A stretch of 64,000 nucleotides of DNA from CALNBC01 sp040768925 (lineage in GTDB: Bacteria > Bacillota > Clostridia > Christensenellales > CALWSW01). Below, in pieces: positions 1 to 8,032 of this stretch (the first letter of the stretch is position 1; every line of letters begins with the position of its first letter). The position numbers and the translations under genes are program-made. The notes beneath the pieces are model-generated. The model was not told where the DNA came from. It did not search any database and saw only the letters and a program-made list of their open reading frames with translations. The stretch spans positions 62,001 through 126,000 of the forward strand of contig JAXGLZ010000003.1 of the NCBI GenBank assembly GCA_040768925.1, read 5' to 3'.

Positions 1-933
1 CTGCCTGGCCCAGTTGAACATCGCGCCGGAAGCGTAAATCCCGGCTTCCGCGATCCATCTTCCCGGAATCGCCGCAGCGGAGCAAAGAATGCGCTGTTTG
101 GCGTCGAACATGGGCTTTTCGGCATAACCCAGGACGAATCCGCCCGTTCCGGTGTTCGCGGTGGCCGTTCCCGGCGCAAAAAGGCCGAGAGCCAGCGCCG
201 CGCACTGCTGGTCCCCGCCGCAAAGCAGCACGGGCAAGCCTTGCGGCAGCCCCGTTTCCCCCGCGGCGCCCTGCGTAAGATTGCCGGCCTGGCCGCCCGG
301 AGGGATCAGCCCGCAAAGCAAGTTTTTGTCGATCCCGAACAGATCAAGGAGCCTTTCGTTCCAGGTAAAGGTCGAAAGATCCATCAGCATCGTCCGGCAG
401 GCCTGGCTACAGTCCGTCGCCATTTCCCCGGTCAGCAAAAAGGCGATGTAATCCTGCACGCCGATGAGCTTTTTGGTCTTCGACCAGATTTCTGGCTCGT
501 TGCTGCGCAGCCAAAGCATTTTCGGCAGGGAAAAATAGGGGTCCAGCCGCAGCCCGCACGCGTGATAGAGCTCTTCCCTGCTGATTTTCGATTCGATCCA
601 GCCGCATTCCGCCCTGGCGCGCTTGTCCTGCCACATCAGGGCATTGCGCAGCGGGTTGCCCCCTTCGTCCACGGGGATGACGGAGGCCCGCTGGCTGGTG
701 ATCGCGATGCAGTCCGGCTCCGCTTCCGGGCTGCAAACAAGGAATTCGCCCACCTTTTTGAGGGTGCCAAACAGTGCGTGCCGCCAAGTTTTCGGGTCCT
801 GCTCCGCCCGGTTTCCCGGGGAAAACACGGGGCTGTATTCGCTGCTGGCGGAAAACAATATGCCGCCCCCGGCCGTCAGCACGCCCGCCCGAAGGCTTTG
901 GGTTCCGGCGTCTATGGTGATGATCGTCTTCAA
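1..933 (-). CDS. FGGY-family carbohydrate kinase, 3' end outside window
   Basis: Sugar kinase of the xylulokinase-like FGGY group, which phosphorylates a ketose or polyol with ATP in the cytoplasm. 311 residues are visible and the frame is still open at base 1, so the C-terminal ATPase half is missing. Seen: N-terminal phosphate loop DAGTQS (residues 8-13), a substrate-domain segment SQRASV followed by WQDKR, the GGDQQ segment with the probable catalytic Asp near 242, and TGTGG. The start is a TTG at 931-933 behind a strong GGAGGAAGAGG site; no ATG fits. It lies downstream of the aldolase on the same strand, but a repeat of about 260 bases separates them, so co-transcription is likely rather than certain. 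The sugar substrate cannot be told from sequence. Confidence 0.85.
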   Translation of the reverse strand, partial: MKTIITIDAGTQSLRAGVLTAGGGILFSASSEYSPVFSPGNRAEQDPKTWRHALFGTLKKVGEFLVCSPEAEPDCIAITSQRASVIPVDEGGNPLRNALMWQDKRARAECGWIESKISREELYHACGLRLDPYFSLPKMLWLRSNEPEIWSKTKKLIGVQDYIAFLLTGEMATDCSQACRTMLMDLSTFTWNERLLDLFGIDKNLLCGLIPPGGQAGNLTQGAAGETGLPQGLPVLLCGGDQQCAALALGLFAPGTATANTGTGGFVLGYAEKPMFDAKQRILCSAAAIPGRWIAEAGIYASGAMFNWARQ

Positions 934-967
934 TCCTCTTCCTCCCCAAAGCGAAGGGCAGGCTCTC

Positions 968-1240
968 CCGCCCTTTCAGACTGTCGAAAAAACCTATTCT
1001 GGGGTTTCAGGGGCCGCAGCCCCTGAGCTTCAATCAAAACTGACGACATGAGCCGAAATCTCAGATTTCGGCACCTAATCAAGGAATGATGTTGGCTGCG
1101 CCAACAACTGGGGCATCAGTTTTGCGGTACCATTTCGGCCACTTGTGACCGAAATTTTCTTGCGCGAAGCGAAAAACCTCCGGCAAAAAAGACCCGCAGG
1201 CCTTTTTTGACGTCCTAAAAGGCAGGCTCTCCCTCCCTGC
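968..1240 (-). repeat. Dispersed structured repeat, copy A
   Basis: Copy A of a three-copy element (others near 6.3-6.6 kb and 49.9-50.3 kb). It runs in the opposite orientation to the other two and is shorter, lacking one internal hairpin module. Shared blocks include a terminal hairpin with arms AGGGGC/GCCCCT, the stretch ATCAAAACTGACGACATGAG, a palindrome of CCGAAATC type, and a GGCCTTTTTTGACG-like far end. It fills the gap between the aldolase and the FGGY kinase; no gene is seen in it. Boundaries are approximate. Confidence 0.7.
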
Positions 1241-1250
1241 ATCGTCAGAA

Positions 1251-2093
1251 TCAGCCCGCAAAGAAACGGATGTATTTTTCCACGATTTCCGCCACCCACT
1301 CCTGCTGCTTTTTCGCAAGGACGCTCAGGTGGGGCCTTTTTTCGCCCGGGGCCAGCAGTTCCGCCGTTTTTTTCATGCAATGGCTGCTGATTTCCGTGTT
1401 TACGTTGATCTTCGCGATTCTCCCGGCGATGCAGGCGCGGATTTTTTCCTCGGGAATGCCGCTTCCGCCGTGCAAAACAAGGGGGATGCCGCAGGCGGCG
1501 TCGATGCGCTCCAGAATGTCCGTCCTGATATTCGGCTCGCCTTTATACAGCCCGTGCATCGTGCCGATGGAAACGGCCAGGGCGTCCACCCCGGTGAATT
1601 TAACGAATTCCGCGGCTTTTTGGGGGTCCGTATACTTTTGAACATCCGTTTCCTCGCCCTCGTGGCTCTCAAGCCCGGCGGCGATGGAGCCGAGCTCCGC
1701 CTCGACGCTGACGCCGCAGGCCCGGGCGACCTCGCAGACCCGCCTGGTATTTTTTGCGTTCTCTTCAAACGAAAGGGCGCTGCCGTCGTACATGACGCTG
1801 CCGAATCCCGCCCGGATCGCCGCGTACACGACGTTCATATCCTTGCAGTGGTCGAGGTGCAGGCAGATATCGACGCCTTCGTGACTCATGGCCGCTGCCA
1901 TGGATACGGCTTCCGAAAGGCTCATGTTTTCCAGGTATTTGGCGCCGAAAGCCATGATCACCTGCTTTGTACCGGTTTTTTTTGCGGCTTCGAGCACGCC
2001 GCGCATGGTCTCGTAATGATAAACGTTGAAGGAACCCACGGCGTAATGCCTTTCATAGGCATTGCGCAGCATGGCGTTGAAATTCGTCATCAT
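1251..2093 (-). CDS. Class II fructose-bisphosphate aldolase family protein
   Basis: Zinc-dependent class II aldolase, cleaving a phosphorylated ketose to dihydroxyacetone phosphate and an aldehyde. It has 280 residues, normal for the GatY/KbaY/FbaA family. Seen: LHLDHCKD with the catalytic Asp81 and zinc ligand His82, SVMYDGS near 99, AVSIGTMHG with His180, LVLHGGSG with His208, and KINVNTE for phosphate binding. The ATG overlaps the stop of the upstream dehydrogenase as ATGA, so translation is probably coupled. With the downstream FGGY kinase this suggests a kinase-then-aldolase route for a ketose. Which bisphosphate or monophosphate it uses is not determined. Confidence 0.9.
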   Translation of the reverse strand: MMTNFNAMLRNAYERHYAVGSFNVYHYETMRGVLEAAKKTGTKQVIMAFGAKYLENMSLSEAVSMAAAMSHEGVDICLHLDHCKDMNVVYAAIRAGFGSVMYDGSALSFEENAKNTRRVCEVARACGVSVEAELGSIAAGLESHEGEETDVQKYTDPQKAAEFVKFTGVDALAVSIGTMHGLYKGEPNIRTDILERIDAACGIPLVLHGGSGIPEEKIRACIAGRIAKINVNTEISSHCMKKTAELLAPGEKRPHLSVLAKKQQEWVAEIVEKYIRFFAG

Positions 2094-3184
2094 TTGCGCA
2101 CGCCCTCGATCCAGGCTTTGAATGCCGGGTCGTTCAGCACTTCCCGGTTCACGATGAAGCCGGAATCTCCGTCTTTGATGAACTTTGCCATCTCGTTCAT
2201 CAGCAAATAGGGGGACTTGCCCAAAGCGTCCGCCGTAGTGCCGGCGATGTGGGTGGTCAGGGTCACGTTATCCAGTTCCAGAAAGGGCGAATCTTCGGGG
2301 AGGGGCTCGATGTCGAACACGTCCAGCGCGGCGCCCAGGATGCGCTTTTCCCGCAGGGCGGCTATTAGCGCGTCCTGATCCACCAGGCCCGAACGGCCGG
2401 TATTGACGAAGACCGCCGTGGGCTTCATCATGCCGATGAGGCGGGCGTCGATCATGCCCTTGTTTTCCTTGGTCAGCCGGGCGTGCAAGCTGACGAAATC
2501 GGATTCGCCGAACACCTCTTCGAGCGTCGCGGGGATGCAGCCGGCGGCCTTAATGCGCGCGGGGTCCGCGTAGGGATCGTAGACAAGGATGCGGGGGTCC
2601 CAGCCCTGAAGCTTTTTCGCCACCAGGCTGCCGATATAGCCGAAGCCGACCAGGCCGAAGGTTTTGCCTTCCAGCTCGGGGATGAAATCGCTGTTTGAGA
2701 ATTTCTTGCGCCACTGGCCGTTCTTGATGGCGTTGAAAGCCCGGGCGCTGTTTCTGGCTTCGGCCAGCATCAGGCCTACGGCAAAATCGCTGACCGCCTG
2801 GGCGTTCCTGCCCATGACGTTAAAAACCAGAATGCCGCGCTTGGTCGCTTCGGCGACGTTGACGTTTTCCAGCCCCGCGCGGCTGACGCCGATCATGCGC
2901 AGGGCCGGCATGGCTTCCATAACCTTGGAGGAACAGGCGATGAACAGGCCGCAAAGCACGTTCGCGTCCCTTCCGTGCTCGAGAATCAAAGGATCGCAGG
3001 GCTCAACTTCGGGTCCTTGCTGCTCGACCACAAGGCGCCGGCGCTGCAGGCTGTCCCAGCTGGTCTCCCAGTCGCCGGCGAAAACCTTGTCGCCATAGGG
3101 GGCAAGGTATTGATCCCACGCGCCGTCAAAACCCGGGGAAGGGATCATCGCGTCGCCCAGCAAAATTCCTTTTAGTCCGCTCAT
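2090..3184 (-). CDS. D-isomer specific 2-hydroxyacid dehydrogenase
   Basis: NAD(P)-dependent dehydrogenase of the D-2-hydroxyacid family, interconverting 2-hydroxyacids and 2-oxoacids. Seen: Rossmann motif GFGYIGS at about 180-186, substrate and catalytic Arg in NTGRSG (~264), Glu in DIEPLP (~293), and catalytic His in TTHIAG (~312). At about 364 residues it is slightly longer than average because of an extended N-terminal catalytic lobe. I chose the ATG at 3182-3184, nine bases after AGGAGG; a TTG one codon earlier is possible. It sits between the cyclase and the aldolase in an RpiR-associated operon, so a sugar-acid substrate is plausible. Confidence 0.88.
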   Translation of the reverse strand: MSGLKGILLGDAMIPSPGFDGAWDQYLAPYGDKVFAGDWETSWDSLQRRRLVVEQQGPEVEPCDPLILEHGRDANVLCGLFIACSSKVMEAMPALRMIGVSRAGLENVNVAEATKRGILVFNVMGRNAQAVSDFAVGLMLAEARNSARAFNAIKNGQWRKKFSNSDFIPELEGKTFGLVGFGYIGSLVAKKLQGWDPRILVYDPYADPARIKAAGCIPATLEEVFGESDFVSLHARLTKENKGMIDARLIGMMKPTAVFVNTGRSGLVDQDALIAALREKRILGAALDVFDIEPLPEDSPFLELDNVTLTTHIAGTTADALGKSPYLLMNEMAKFIKDGDSGFIVNREVLNDPAFKAWIEGVRK

Positions 3185-3366
3185 CAATCAGTTCCTCCTG
3201 CATGCGAAATGGGGGGTTTCCGTTTATCCGGATGCGGCTGGCCGCACAGCTTTTCAAACCGTCGCCCAAAATGAGCGGCGCGTTTTTTAGGGGAGCCGGG
3301 AAACAGCGGCTGCGCTGCCGCCCGGCTTTGCATTCAATTATAATTTGCCAATGGGTATTTTGTCTA

Positions 3367-4098
3367 TCAGACTTCCGCGATGCAGACGACCTGGGTGCTA
3401 TCCAGCCCGATCACGCGCAGGGGCGCGTTGATGAACTTTTTGAGCTTTCCGGCGGGGCAGTCCGAAAGATGCATGTCCTCGATGCCGGAGACGAACTTTT
3501 CGGTGTAGAATCCCAGCAGGTTTTTGTGGGATTCAGGGGGAAGGTCGTTCGCCGGGGTGCCGATGGACAAAAAGTCCATGCCGAGCACGAGCAGATTCGG
3601 GAAATTGGCGCAGAGCCATCTGCCGGTCTCGGGATGGATAAAGGGGCCCTTGGCCTGGTAACGTTCGGGTTCCGCGTCCTTGTATTGTTCAAAGCCGGTT
3701 CGGACGAGCAGGCAGGAAACGCCCTTGATCAGCTCGGTATAGGGAATGAGATCCTCGGGCATCACGCCTTCGGCGTCGCCCTTGGGAACGTCGATCAGGG
3801 CGGCGTTGTCATGCACGAAATACTCGATGCCCAGCTGATTGATGTTCAATCCCCCGGGAACAAAGTGGCGGGGCGCATCCATGTGGGTTCCAAAATGGTT
3901 GGGCAAAGTGGTGATAAAGCTCGCGAAGGGGCAGGTATCCGTGATCTCTGTGCACTGCTTGATCTCAACGGTGGGTTCGCCGGGCCACGCCAGCCCGCCG
4001 GGCACAAGGGGAGCCGAGTATGGCGTCCCGGATGGCCTCAACGGCCGTGCGAAAGAAACAGGTGCATTTGGGGTACCTCCTAAATTTGATTTGAACAC
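3367..4098 (-). CDS. Cyclase family protein, natural 5' end disrupted by 35-bp insertion
   Basis: Metal-dependent hydrolase of the cyclase/kynurenine formamidase-like family. The family signature HFGTHMDAPRHF is at residues 68-79 of the longest frame. The N-terminus is abnormal. The only well-placed start is ATG 4067, eight bases after AGGAGG (4076-4081). It encodes MHLFLSH and then meets a TGA after two more codons, because a 35-base stretch (4013-4047) copied from the rpiR gene is inserted. Without it the protein would read MHLFLSH-PLVPGGLAWPG, a normal family N-terminus. The long frame from ATG 4098 bypasses the stop but starts upstream of the ribosome site. Function is therefore doubtful: pseudogene, reduced expression, or an assembly artefact. 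Confidence 0.75.
   Translation of the reverse strand: MFKSNLGGTPNAPVSFARPLRPSGTPYSAPLVPGGLAWPGEPTVEIKQCTEITDTCPFASFITTLPNHFGTHMDAPRHFVPGGLNINQLGIEYFVHDNAALIDVPKGDAEGVMPEDLIPYTELIKGVSCLLVRTGFEQYKDAEPERYQAKGPFIHPETGRWLCANFPNLLVLGMDFLSIGTPANDLPPESHKNLLGFYTEKFVSGIEDMHLSDCPAGKLKKFINAPLRVIGLDSTQVVCIAEV
4013..4047 (-). repeat. 35-bp inverted copy of rpiR sequence inside cyclase gene
   Basis: Perfect 35-base match, on the opposite strand, to 4748-4782 in the RpiR regulator gene. In the regulator the segment encodes AVEAIRDAILG and fits the family without interruption. In the cyclase it breaks an otherwise canonical N-terminus. So the regulator copy is the source and this is the insertion. Confidence 0.9.
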
Positions 4099-4105
4099 TG
4101 AATCG

Positions 4106-4152
4106 ACAGTTTTACTACCTACTATTACCGATATGTGGTAGTAAAACTACAA
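4106..4152. promoter_or_regulatory. Probable RpiR double operator over the cyclase promoter
   Basis: Two inverted arms, AGTTTTACTACC (4108-4119) and GGTAGTAAAACT (4137-4148), are perfect complements. The second also forms the local palindrome GTAGTAAAACTAC (4138-4150), which resembles known RpiR-family (HexR-type) operators. It lies between the divergent regulator and the catabolic operon, upstream of the cyclase ribosome site. This points to repression or activation of the operon by the adjacent RpiR protein; binding is inferred. Confidence 0.65.
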
Positions 4153-4297
4153 TGATGATAGCACGGCAAAAATGCCTTGTCAATCCAGATTCCGCCATCC
4201 TAAAAAATATTGCCGACGCAGGCAAAAAACCGTTTTTCAGCAGATCTTCCGGTTGCCCCGGCCAAACGCGTCCATCCCGTTCCCGCGCAAACGGCGT

Positions 4298-4326
4298 TTG
4301 CCAAACTTCTTTTTTTTGTCTATACT
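4298..4326 (+). promoter_or_regulatory. Sigma-70 type promoter of rpiR-family gene
   Basis: TTGCCA at 4298-4303 and TATACT at 4321-4326 with a 17-base spacer, 30 bases before the ATG of the regulator. Confidence 0.6.
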
Positions 4327-4356
4327 TTATGGTAGAATTCCGGCGGAGGCTTTTGA

Positions 4357-5241
4357 ATGTCCAGAAATATGAACGGCGTAAACAGCAATGCTTTTGCCCT
4401 GATCCGGTCGAGGTATAACACCCTTTCGGCTTCCCAGCGCGCTGTGGCGGATTACGTTTTGAACAACGCCGAAAGCGTGATGACAAAGAGCCTGAGCGAT
4501 CTTGCCGCCGACTGCTCCGTCAGCGAACCGACGGTGATGCGCTTTTTGCACAAGCTTGATTACGAATCCTATCAGGTTTTTCGGGTGAACATCGCCCAGG
4601 AGCTGACCCGGGCCGACGTTGCTTCCGGCGGTTCCCTCCCTATTTACGACGAGGTCCAGACCAGCGACAGCATCGGACAGATCATCGAGAAGGTCATCCT
4701 CTCCACAGCCCAATCCGTAAAGGACGGCCGGGAGATCATTGATCCCGCGGCCGTTGAGGCCATCCGGGACGCCATACTCGGCGCAAACCGCATCGTGGTA
4801 ACCGGAATCGGCGCGTCTTCCGCCATGGCGTTTGACCTGCACCACAAGCTTCTGAAGCTCGGGCTTTGTGCCTCGTACAGCCACGACCCCCACATGATCA
4901 ACATCATGTGCGGCAATCTGGCCGGGGGCGACCTGCTCGTAACGTTTTCCCATTCCGGCGAAAGCCGCGAGATGCTGGACGCCGTCAAGCTCGCTTCGGG
5001 GTTTGGCTGCAAGGTCGCGGCCATCACCAGCTATCCGAGGAGCAGCCTGGCCCTGAGCGCGGACTGGGTGGTGCTCAGTTCCTCAAAGGAAACCAAATAC
5101 AGAAGCGATACGCTGACGAGCCGGATCATCCAGATCTGCATTACGGACATGCTTTACATCAGCCTGGCCCTCAAGATGGGCAAGCCCGCCCTTGAAAGCA
5201 TCAACAGGAGCCGGGTCGCGGTGGCAAAAAACAAGACCTGA
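4357..5241 (+). CDS. RpiR family transcriptional regulator (HTH + SIS domain)
   Basis: Sugar-phosphate responsive regulator of 294 residues. Residues ~10-85 form the HTH_6 DNA-binding domain (segments LSASQRAVADYVL and SVSEPTVMRF). Residues ~125-260 form a SIS sugar-phosphate isomerase fold that senses phosphosugars (GIGASSAMA, FSHSGES). The ATG at 4357 follows GGAGG at a good distance, with a clear promoter upstream. It is divergent from the cyclase-dehydrogenase-aldolase-kinase operon and shares its operator region, so it most likely controls that operon in response to a pathway phosphosugar. Bases 4748-4782 are the source of the inverted copy in the cyclase gene. Confidence 0.92.
   Translation: MSRNMNGVNSNAFALIRSRYNTLSASQRAVADYVLNNAESVMTKSLSDLAADCSVSEPTVMRFLHKLDYESYQVFRVNIAQELTRADVASGGSLPIYDEVQTSDSIGQIIEKVILSTAQSVKDGREIIDPAAVEAIRDAILGANRIVVTGIGASSAMAFDLHHKLLKLGLCASYSHDPHMINIMCGNLAGGDLLVTFSHSGESREMLDAVKLASGFGCKVAAITSYPRSSLALSADWVVLSSSKETKYRSDTLTSRIIQICITDMLYISLALKMGKPALESINRSRVAVAKNKT
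4748..4782 (+). repeat. Source copy of the 35-bp inverted duplication
   Basis: Lies in the SIS-proximal part of the RpiR gene and is perfectly complementary to 4013-4047, about 700 bases away. Confidence 0.9.
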
Positions 5242-5254
5242 TCGGTTTTTCACA

Positions 5255-5293
5255 AAAAGAAACCGGGCGCGGATCCCCGCCCCGGTTTCTTTA
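5255..5293. terminator. Bidirectional rho-independent terminator
   Basis: Stem GAAACCGGG (5259-5267) with CCCGGTTTC (5281-5289). A-rich on the left and T-rich on the right, between the convergent regulator and transporter genes. Confidence 0.8.
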
Positions 5294-5306
5294 TCTTCTG
5301 CCGAAA

Positions 5307-6200
5307 TCAGACGGCTTCCTTTTTTGCCGCTTTATCGCGGTCTTTCGGAAGCTTCAGCTCATTCAAAAGCGTGAACCCGAGCACGAGCCCCCCGCCGGCG
5401 ATCTGGAGCGCCGTAATCGTTTCCCCCAGCACCAGAACGGAAAGCACGATGGAAACCAGGGGGTCGATGTAGCTCAAAATAGCCGCTTCCTGGCCTTTCA
5501 GCTTGCTCAGCGCTGAGAAAAACCAATAAAAACACACGCCCGTATGCACCACGCCCAGCACAAAAAGCGCCGCGATTTCCAGCGCTTCTCTTTTCGCGAT
5601 CGTCATTCCGCCCGTAAAAAGCACGTACGGCAGCAGAACGGCGACGGCTCCGGCGAACTGGATCAGGGTCTTGTCCATCCCGGAAACGTTTTTTACCCGC
5701 TTGTTCAACAGCACCACAGAGGCGTACATAAGCGCCGCGCCCAACCCCAGCGCAATGCCCAGCGCATCGCCGCCGCCTTTTCCCGGTTCCCCGATGCCGG
5801 TGATCAACACGATCCCCACGGTCGCCATGGCAAAGCAGAACGCCTGTTTCTTCGTCACCCGTTCTTTAAACAGGACGGGACTGGCGATCATCACCACCAC
5901 GGGCGCGAAATAATAGCATATCGTCGCCACGGATACCGTCGTGTGGTGATAGGCCTCGAAAAGCAGCACCCAGTTCAAGCCGATCATGGTTCCGGATAGC
6001 AGCAAAACAGGAAGATCGCCCCGGACTTCCTTGAATGAAAGGCGCTTGCCGGAGAACAGCTTCATCACCCCGACGGTTACCAGCGCAATGGCCGCGCGGA
6101 AAAGAGCGATCTCCGCCGAGGGCATATCAATGAATTTGACAAACAGAGCGATCGTTCCGAAAAGCGACATGGTCAGTATCATTTGAAATCTTGCGCTCAT
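5307..6200 (-). CDS. EamA/DMT family membrane transporter
   Basis: Drug/metabolite transporter superfamily protein of 297 residues with ten predicted hydrophobic segments arranged as two EamA repeats of about 140 residues. The second repeat starts near the LGLGAALMYASVV segment and ends with the conserved pattern YIDPLVSIVLS. The C-terminus is charged and cytoplasmic (KLPKDRDKAAKK). These proteins export or exchange amino acids, metabolites or nucleobases; no substrate can be assigned. The ATG at 6200 follows a G-rich stretch. It is alone between a terminator and a repeat, so it is probably a single-gene unit. Confidence 0.88.
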   Translation of the reverse strand: MSARFQMILTMSLFGTIALFVKFIDMPSAEIALFRAAIALVTVGVMKLFSGKRLSFKEVRGDLPVLLLSGTMIGLNWVLLFEAYHHTTVSVATICYYFAPVVVMIASPVLFKERVTKKQAFCFAMATVGIVLITGIGEPGKGGGDALGIALGLGAALMYASVVLLNKRVKNVSGMDKTLIQFAGAVAVLLPYVLFTGGMTIAKREALEIAALFVLGVVHTGVCFYWFFSALSKLKGQEAAILSYIDPLVSIVLSVLVLGETITALQIAGGGLVLGFTLLNELKLPKDRDKAAKKEAV

Positions 6201-6284
6201 TTTCGCCCCCGAAGATGGATAATGAATTTACTATATCACCACGTTAACGCGAAAGCAATCCAATCATCGCTCCCGCTGCGCAAA

Positions 6285-6640
6285 GAATCCGGCGTAAACG
6301 CGCCGGATCCAAGGCGTCGAAAAAGGCCTGCGGGCCGCTTCGCCGGTTGGTTTTCAAGGTCGTCGGCGGAGCCGACATCAATCCTTGATGGAGTGCCGGA
6401 ATCTGTGATTCCGGCGCGCTTCGCGCGGGGAAATTTCGGCCACAAGTGACCGAAATAGTACGGCAAAACTGACGCCCCGGTCATCGGCGAAGCCGGCATC
6501 AGTCCTTGATGAGGTGCCGAAATCGACGGTTTCGGCTCATGTCGTCAGTTTTGATTAAACCTCAGGAGCTGCGGCCCCTGAGCCCCCGGAACAGGGTTTT
6601 TGACAATCTGGATCCGGCGCAGGCGCGCCGGATCCAGCAT
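6285..6640 (+). repeat. Dispersed structured repeat, copy B
   Basis: Second copy of the repeat family, filling the gap between the transporter start and the protease end. It contains two GTCGGCGAAGCCGAC-like hairpins, two CCGGAATC/CCGAAATC palindromes, CGCGCTTCGCGCG, a TTTCGG/CCGAAA hairpin and CATGTCGTCAGTTTTGATT. The outer ends carry extra GGATCCGGCG-type palindromes, including a 13-bp stem at about 6609-6638. No gene is seen here. Confidence 0.75.
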
Positions 6641-6666
6641 AAACTCGAACCAATTCTCGTTGTTAT

Positions 6667-8019
6667 TTAAAGCACGGTGAAGGTATTCTCCCGCTGGGCA
6701 AGATAGAAGGAATCGCCGCTGTTCAGCCCGTATTGCTGATAGGGGGTGAGCTTTGTTCCGTCCGCCAGGAAGGTTCCATAGCTCGAATCAAGATCCATGA
6801 CGGCCAGCCCTCCTTCCGCAGCCAGCAGCTTGCAGTGCAGCGTGCTGATTCCCGGAGTTCCGTCCGGATAAACGATGTTGCAGGTCGAAGCGTCCCTTCC
6901 GAGCAGAATGCTGTCCTCGATTGAATAATCGTTCCCCGCAAACGGGCCGGAAACGCACCGGATCACAAAGCTGGACGATTCCTTCCTGGCCTTGTATTCC
7001 TCGAACGTTTCGTAGGGGACTTCCTCCGCGCCCTGTTTGGGAGCTTTCCGCTTCCTGACGTAACCCGCGCGCCCCGCCGAATTCTTCGCGCGCTTGACCA
7101 TAAAGATCGAACTGATGATAAGCAGCACCACCACGCCGCCAATCGCTATGATCGCGCCCGTGCTCAGGCCGCCGAGGGGATTCGTCATCGGCTGCGGTTC
7201 GCCAATGCCCCAGAATGCGGCTTCGCCGGGGTCACTGGGGGCCGGGGAAGCTTCCGCGCCGCCTTCGATATAGGGAACGCCGGCTTCATCAAGCACATCC
7301 GTCACGTAATCGATATAGATCGAGCCAAAGGTGGAAACACCCTGGGTGGCGGAAAACGTGTTTATGCCGATGCAGACGCCATCCTCGGTCAGGAGCGGGC
7401 CGCCCGAATTGCCGCCGTTGATCGTGCAGTCGCTTTGGATATAGCTGACGCCCTCGCTTTGGGCGTTGGTCTTGCTTACGATTCCGCGGGTGATGGTGAT
7501 GTCGTCAATGGTGGAGGGCAGAATATACCCCGCGTCGTTGATCGAATCCGAAACCCCGGGGAAGCCCAGGGCGTAAACCGTTTCGGACCGCTCGATTTTC
7601 GTGGCGGACATCAGCGCCAGGGGCTTTCGCGCCGTCGTCGGCTCGATCGAGAGGATCGCGTAGTCGATGGTGGCGTCATACGCCACCGGCTCCGCGACGA
7701 GCACGGATTCCAAATGGTCCAGGTCCTCCAGCACGACGTAGACCTCGTCGCAGATGTTTCCGTTAACGTCGGTGATCACGTGGCAGTTCGTCACGATCAG
7801 CTCGACCGGCCGATCCTTCGGCCCGACCGCAAAGCCGGTTCCGATGTAGCCCTCGTCCGCCGAGCTGGAATAGGTATAGACCCGCACCACGCTGTTGCAG
7901 GCGTCCAGCACCGCTTTGTTCGTTTCCGCAAGCGAGGAAACAGGCGCCAGCGCCAGCAGCGCCAGCGCGGTGATTGCCCAAAGGATTCTAAGCTTGTTTT
8001 TGCGCATTTCCGTCACCAT
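6667..8019 (-). CDS. Trypsin-like protease with transmembrane link to cytoplasmic FHA domain
   Basis: 450-residue fusion. Residues 1-32 are a signal sequence ending SSLAE. Residues ~35-250 are a trypsin/HtrA-like serine protease with His80 (TNCH), Asp119 (ATIDYA) and Ser205 (GGNSGGP). Residues ~287-307 are a membrane segment followed by a basic stretch. Residues ~350-450 are an FHA phosphothreonine-binding domain with GR (374-375), His395 and SSYGTF (412-417). The protease should lie outside the membrane and the FHA inside, so kinase signalling could be coupled to surface proteolysis; that is inference. It is the last gene of a kinase-FHA-PP2C operon, 13 bases after the phosphatase. ATG 8019 chosen; ATG 8007 is also possible. 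Confidence 0.85.
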   Translation of the reverse strand: MVTEMRKNKLRILWAITALALLALAPVSSLAETNKAVLDACNSVVRVYTYSSSADEGYIGTGFAVGPKDRPVELIVTNCHVITDVNGNICDEVYVVLEDLDHLESVLVAEPVAYDATIDYAILSIEPTTARKPLALMSATKIERSETVYALGFPGVSDSINDAGYILPSTIDDITITRGIVSKTNAQSEGVSYIQSDCTINGGNSGGPLLTEDGVCIGINTFSATQGVSTFGSIYIDYVTDVLDEAGVPYIEGGAEASPAPSDPGEAAFWGIGEPQPMTNPLGGLSTGAIIAIGGVVVLLIISSIFMVKRAKNSAGRAGYVRKRKAPKQGAEEVPYETFEEYKARKESSSFVIRCVSGPFAGNDYSIEDSILLGRDASTCNIVYPDGTPGISTLHCKLLAAEGGLAVMDLDSSYGTFLADGTKLTPYQQYGLNSGDSFYLAQRENTFTVL

Positions 8020-8032
8020 CAATCGATCAATT

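Noticed and set aside
4013..4782. The 35-bp inverted repeats as ends of an invertible DNA switch
   Set aside because: Flipping the segment would leave both the cyclase and the regulator out of frame, and no recombinase gene is nearby. A one-off duplication explains the data better.
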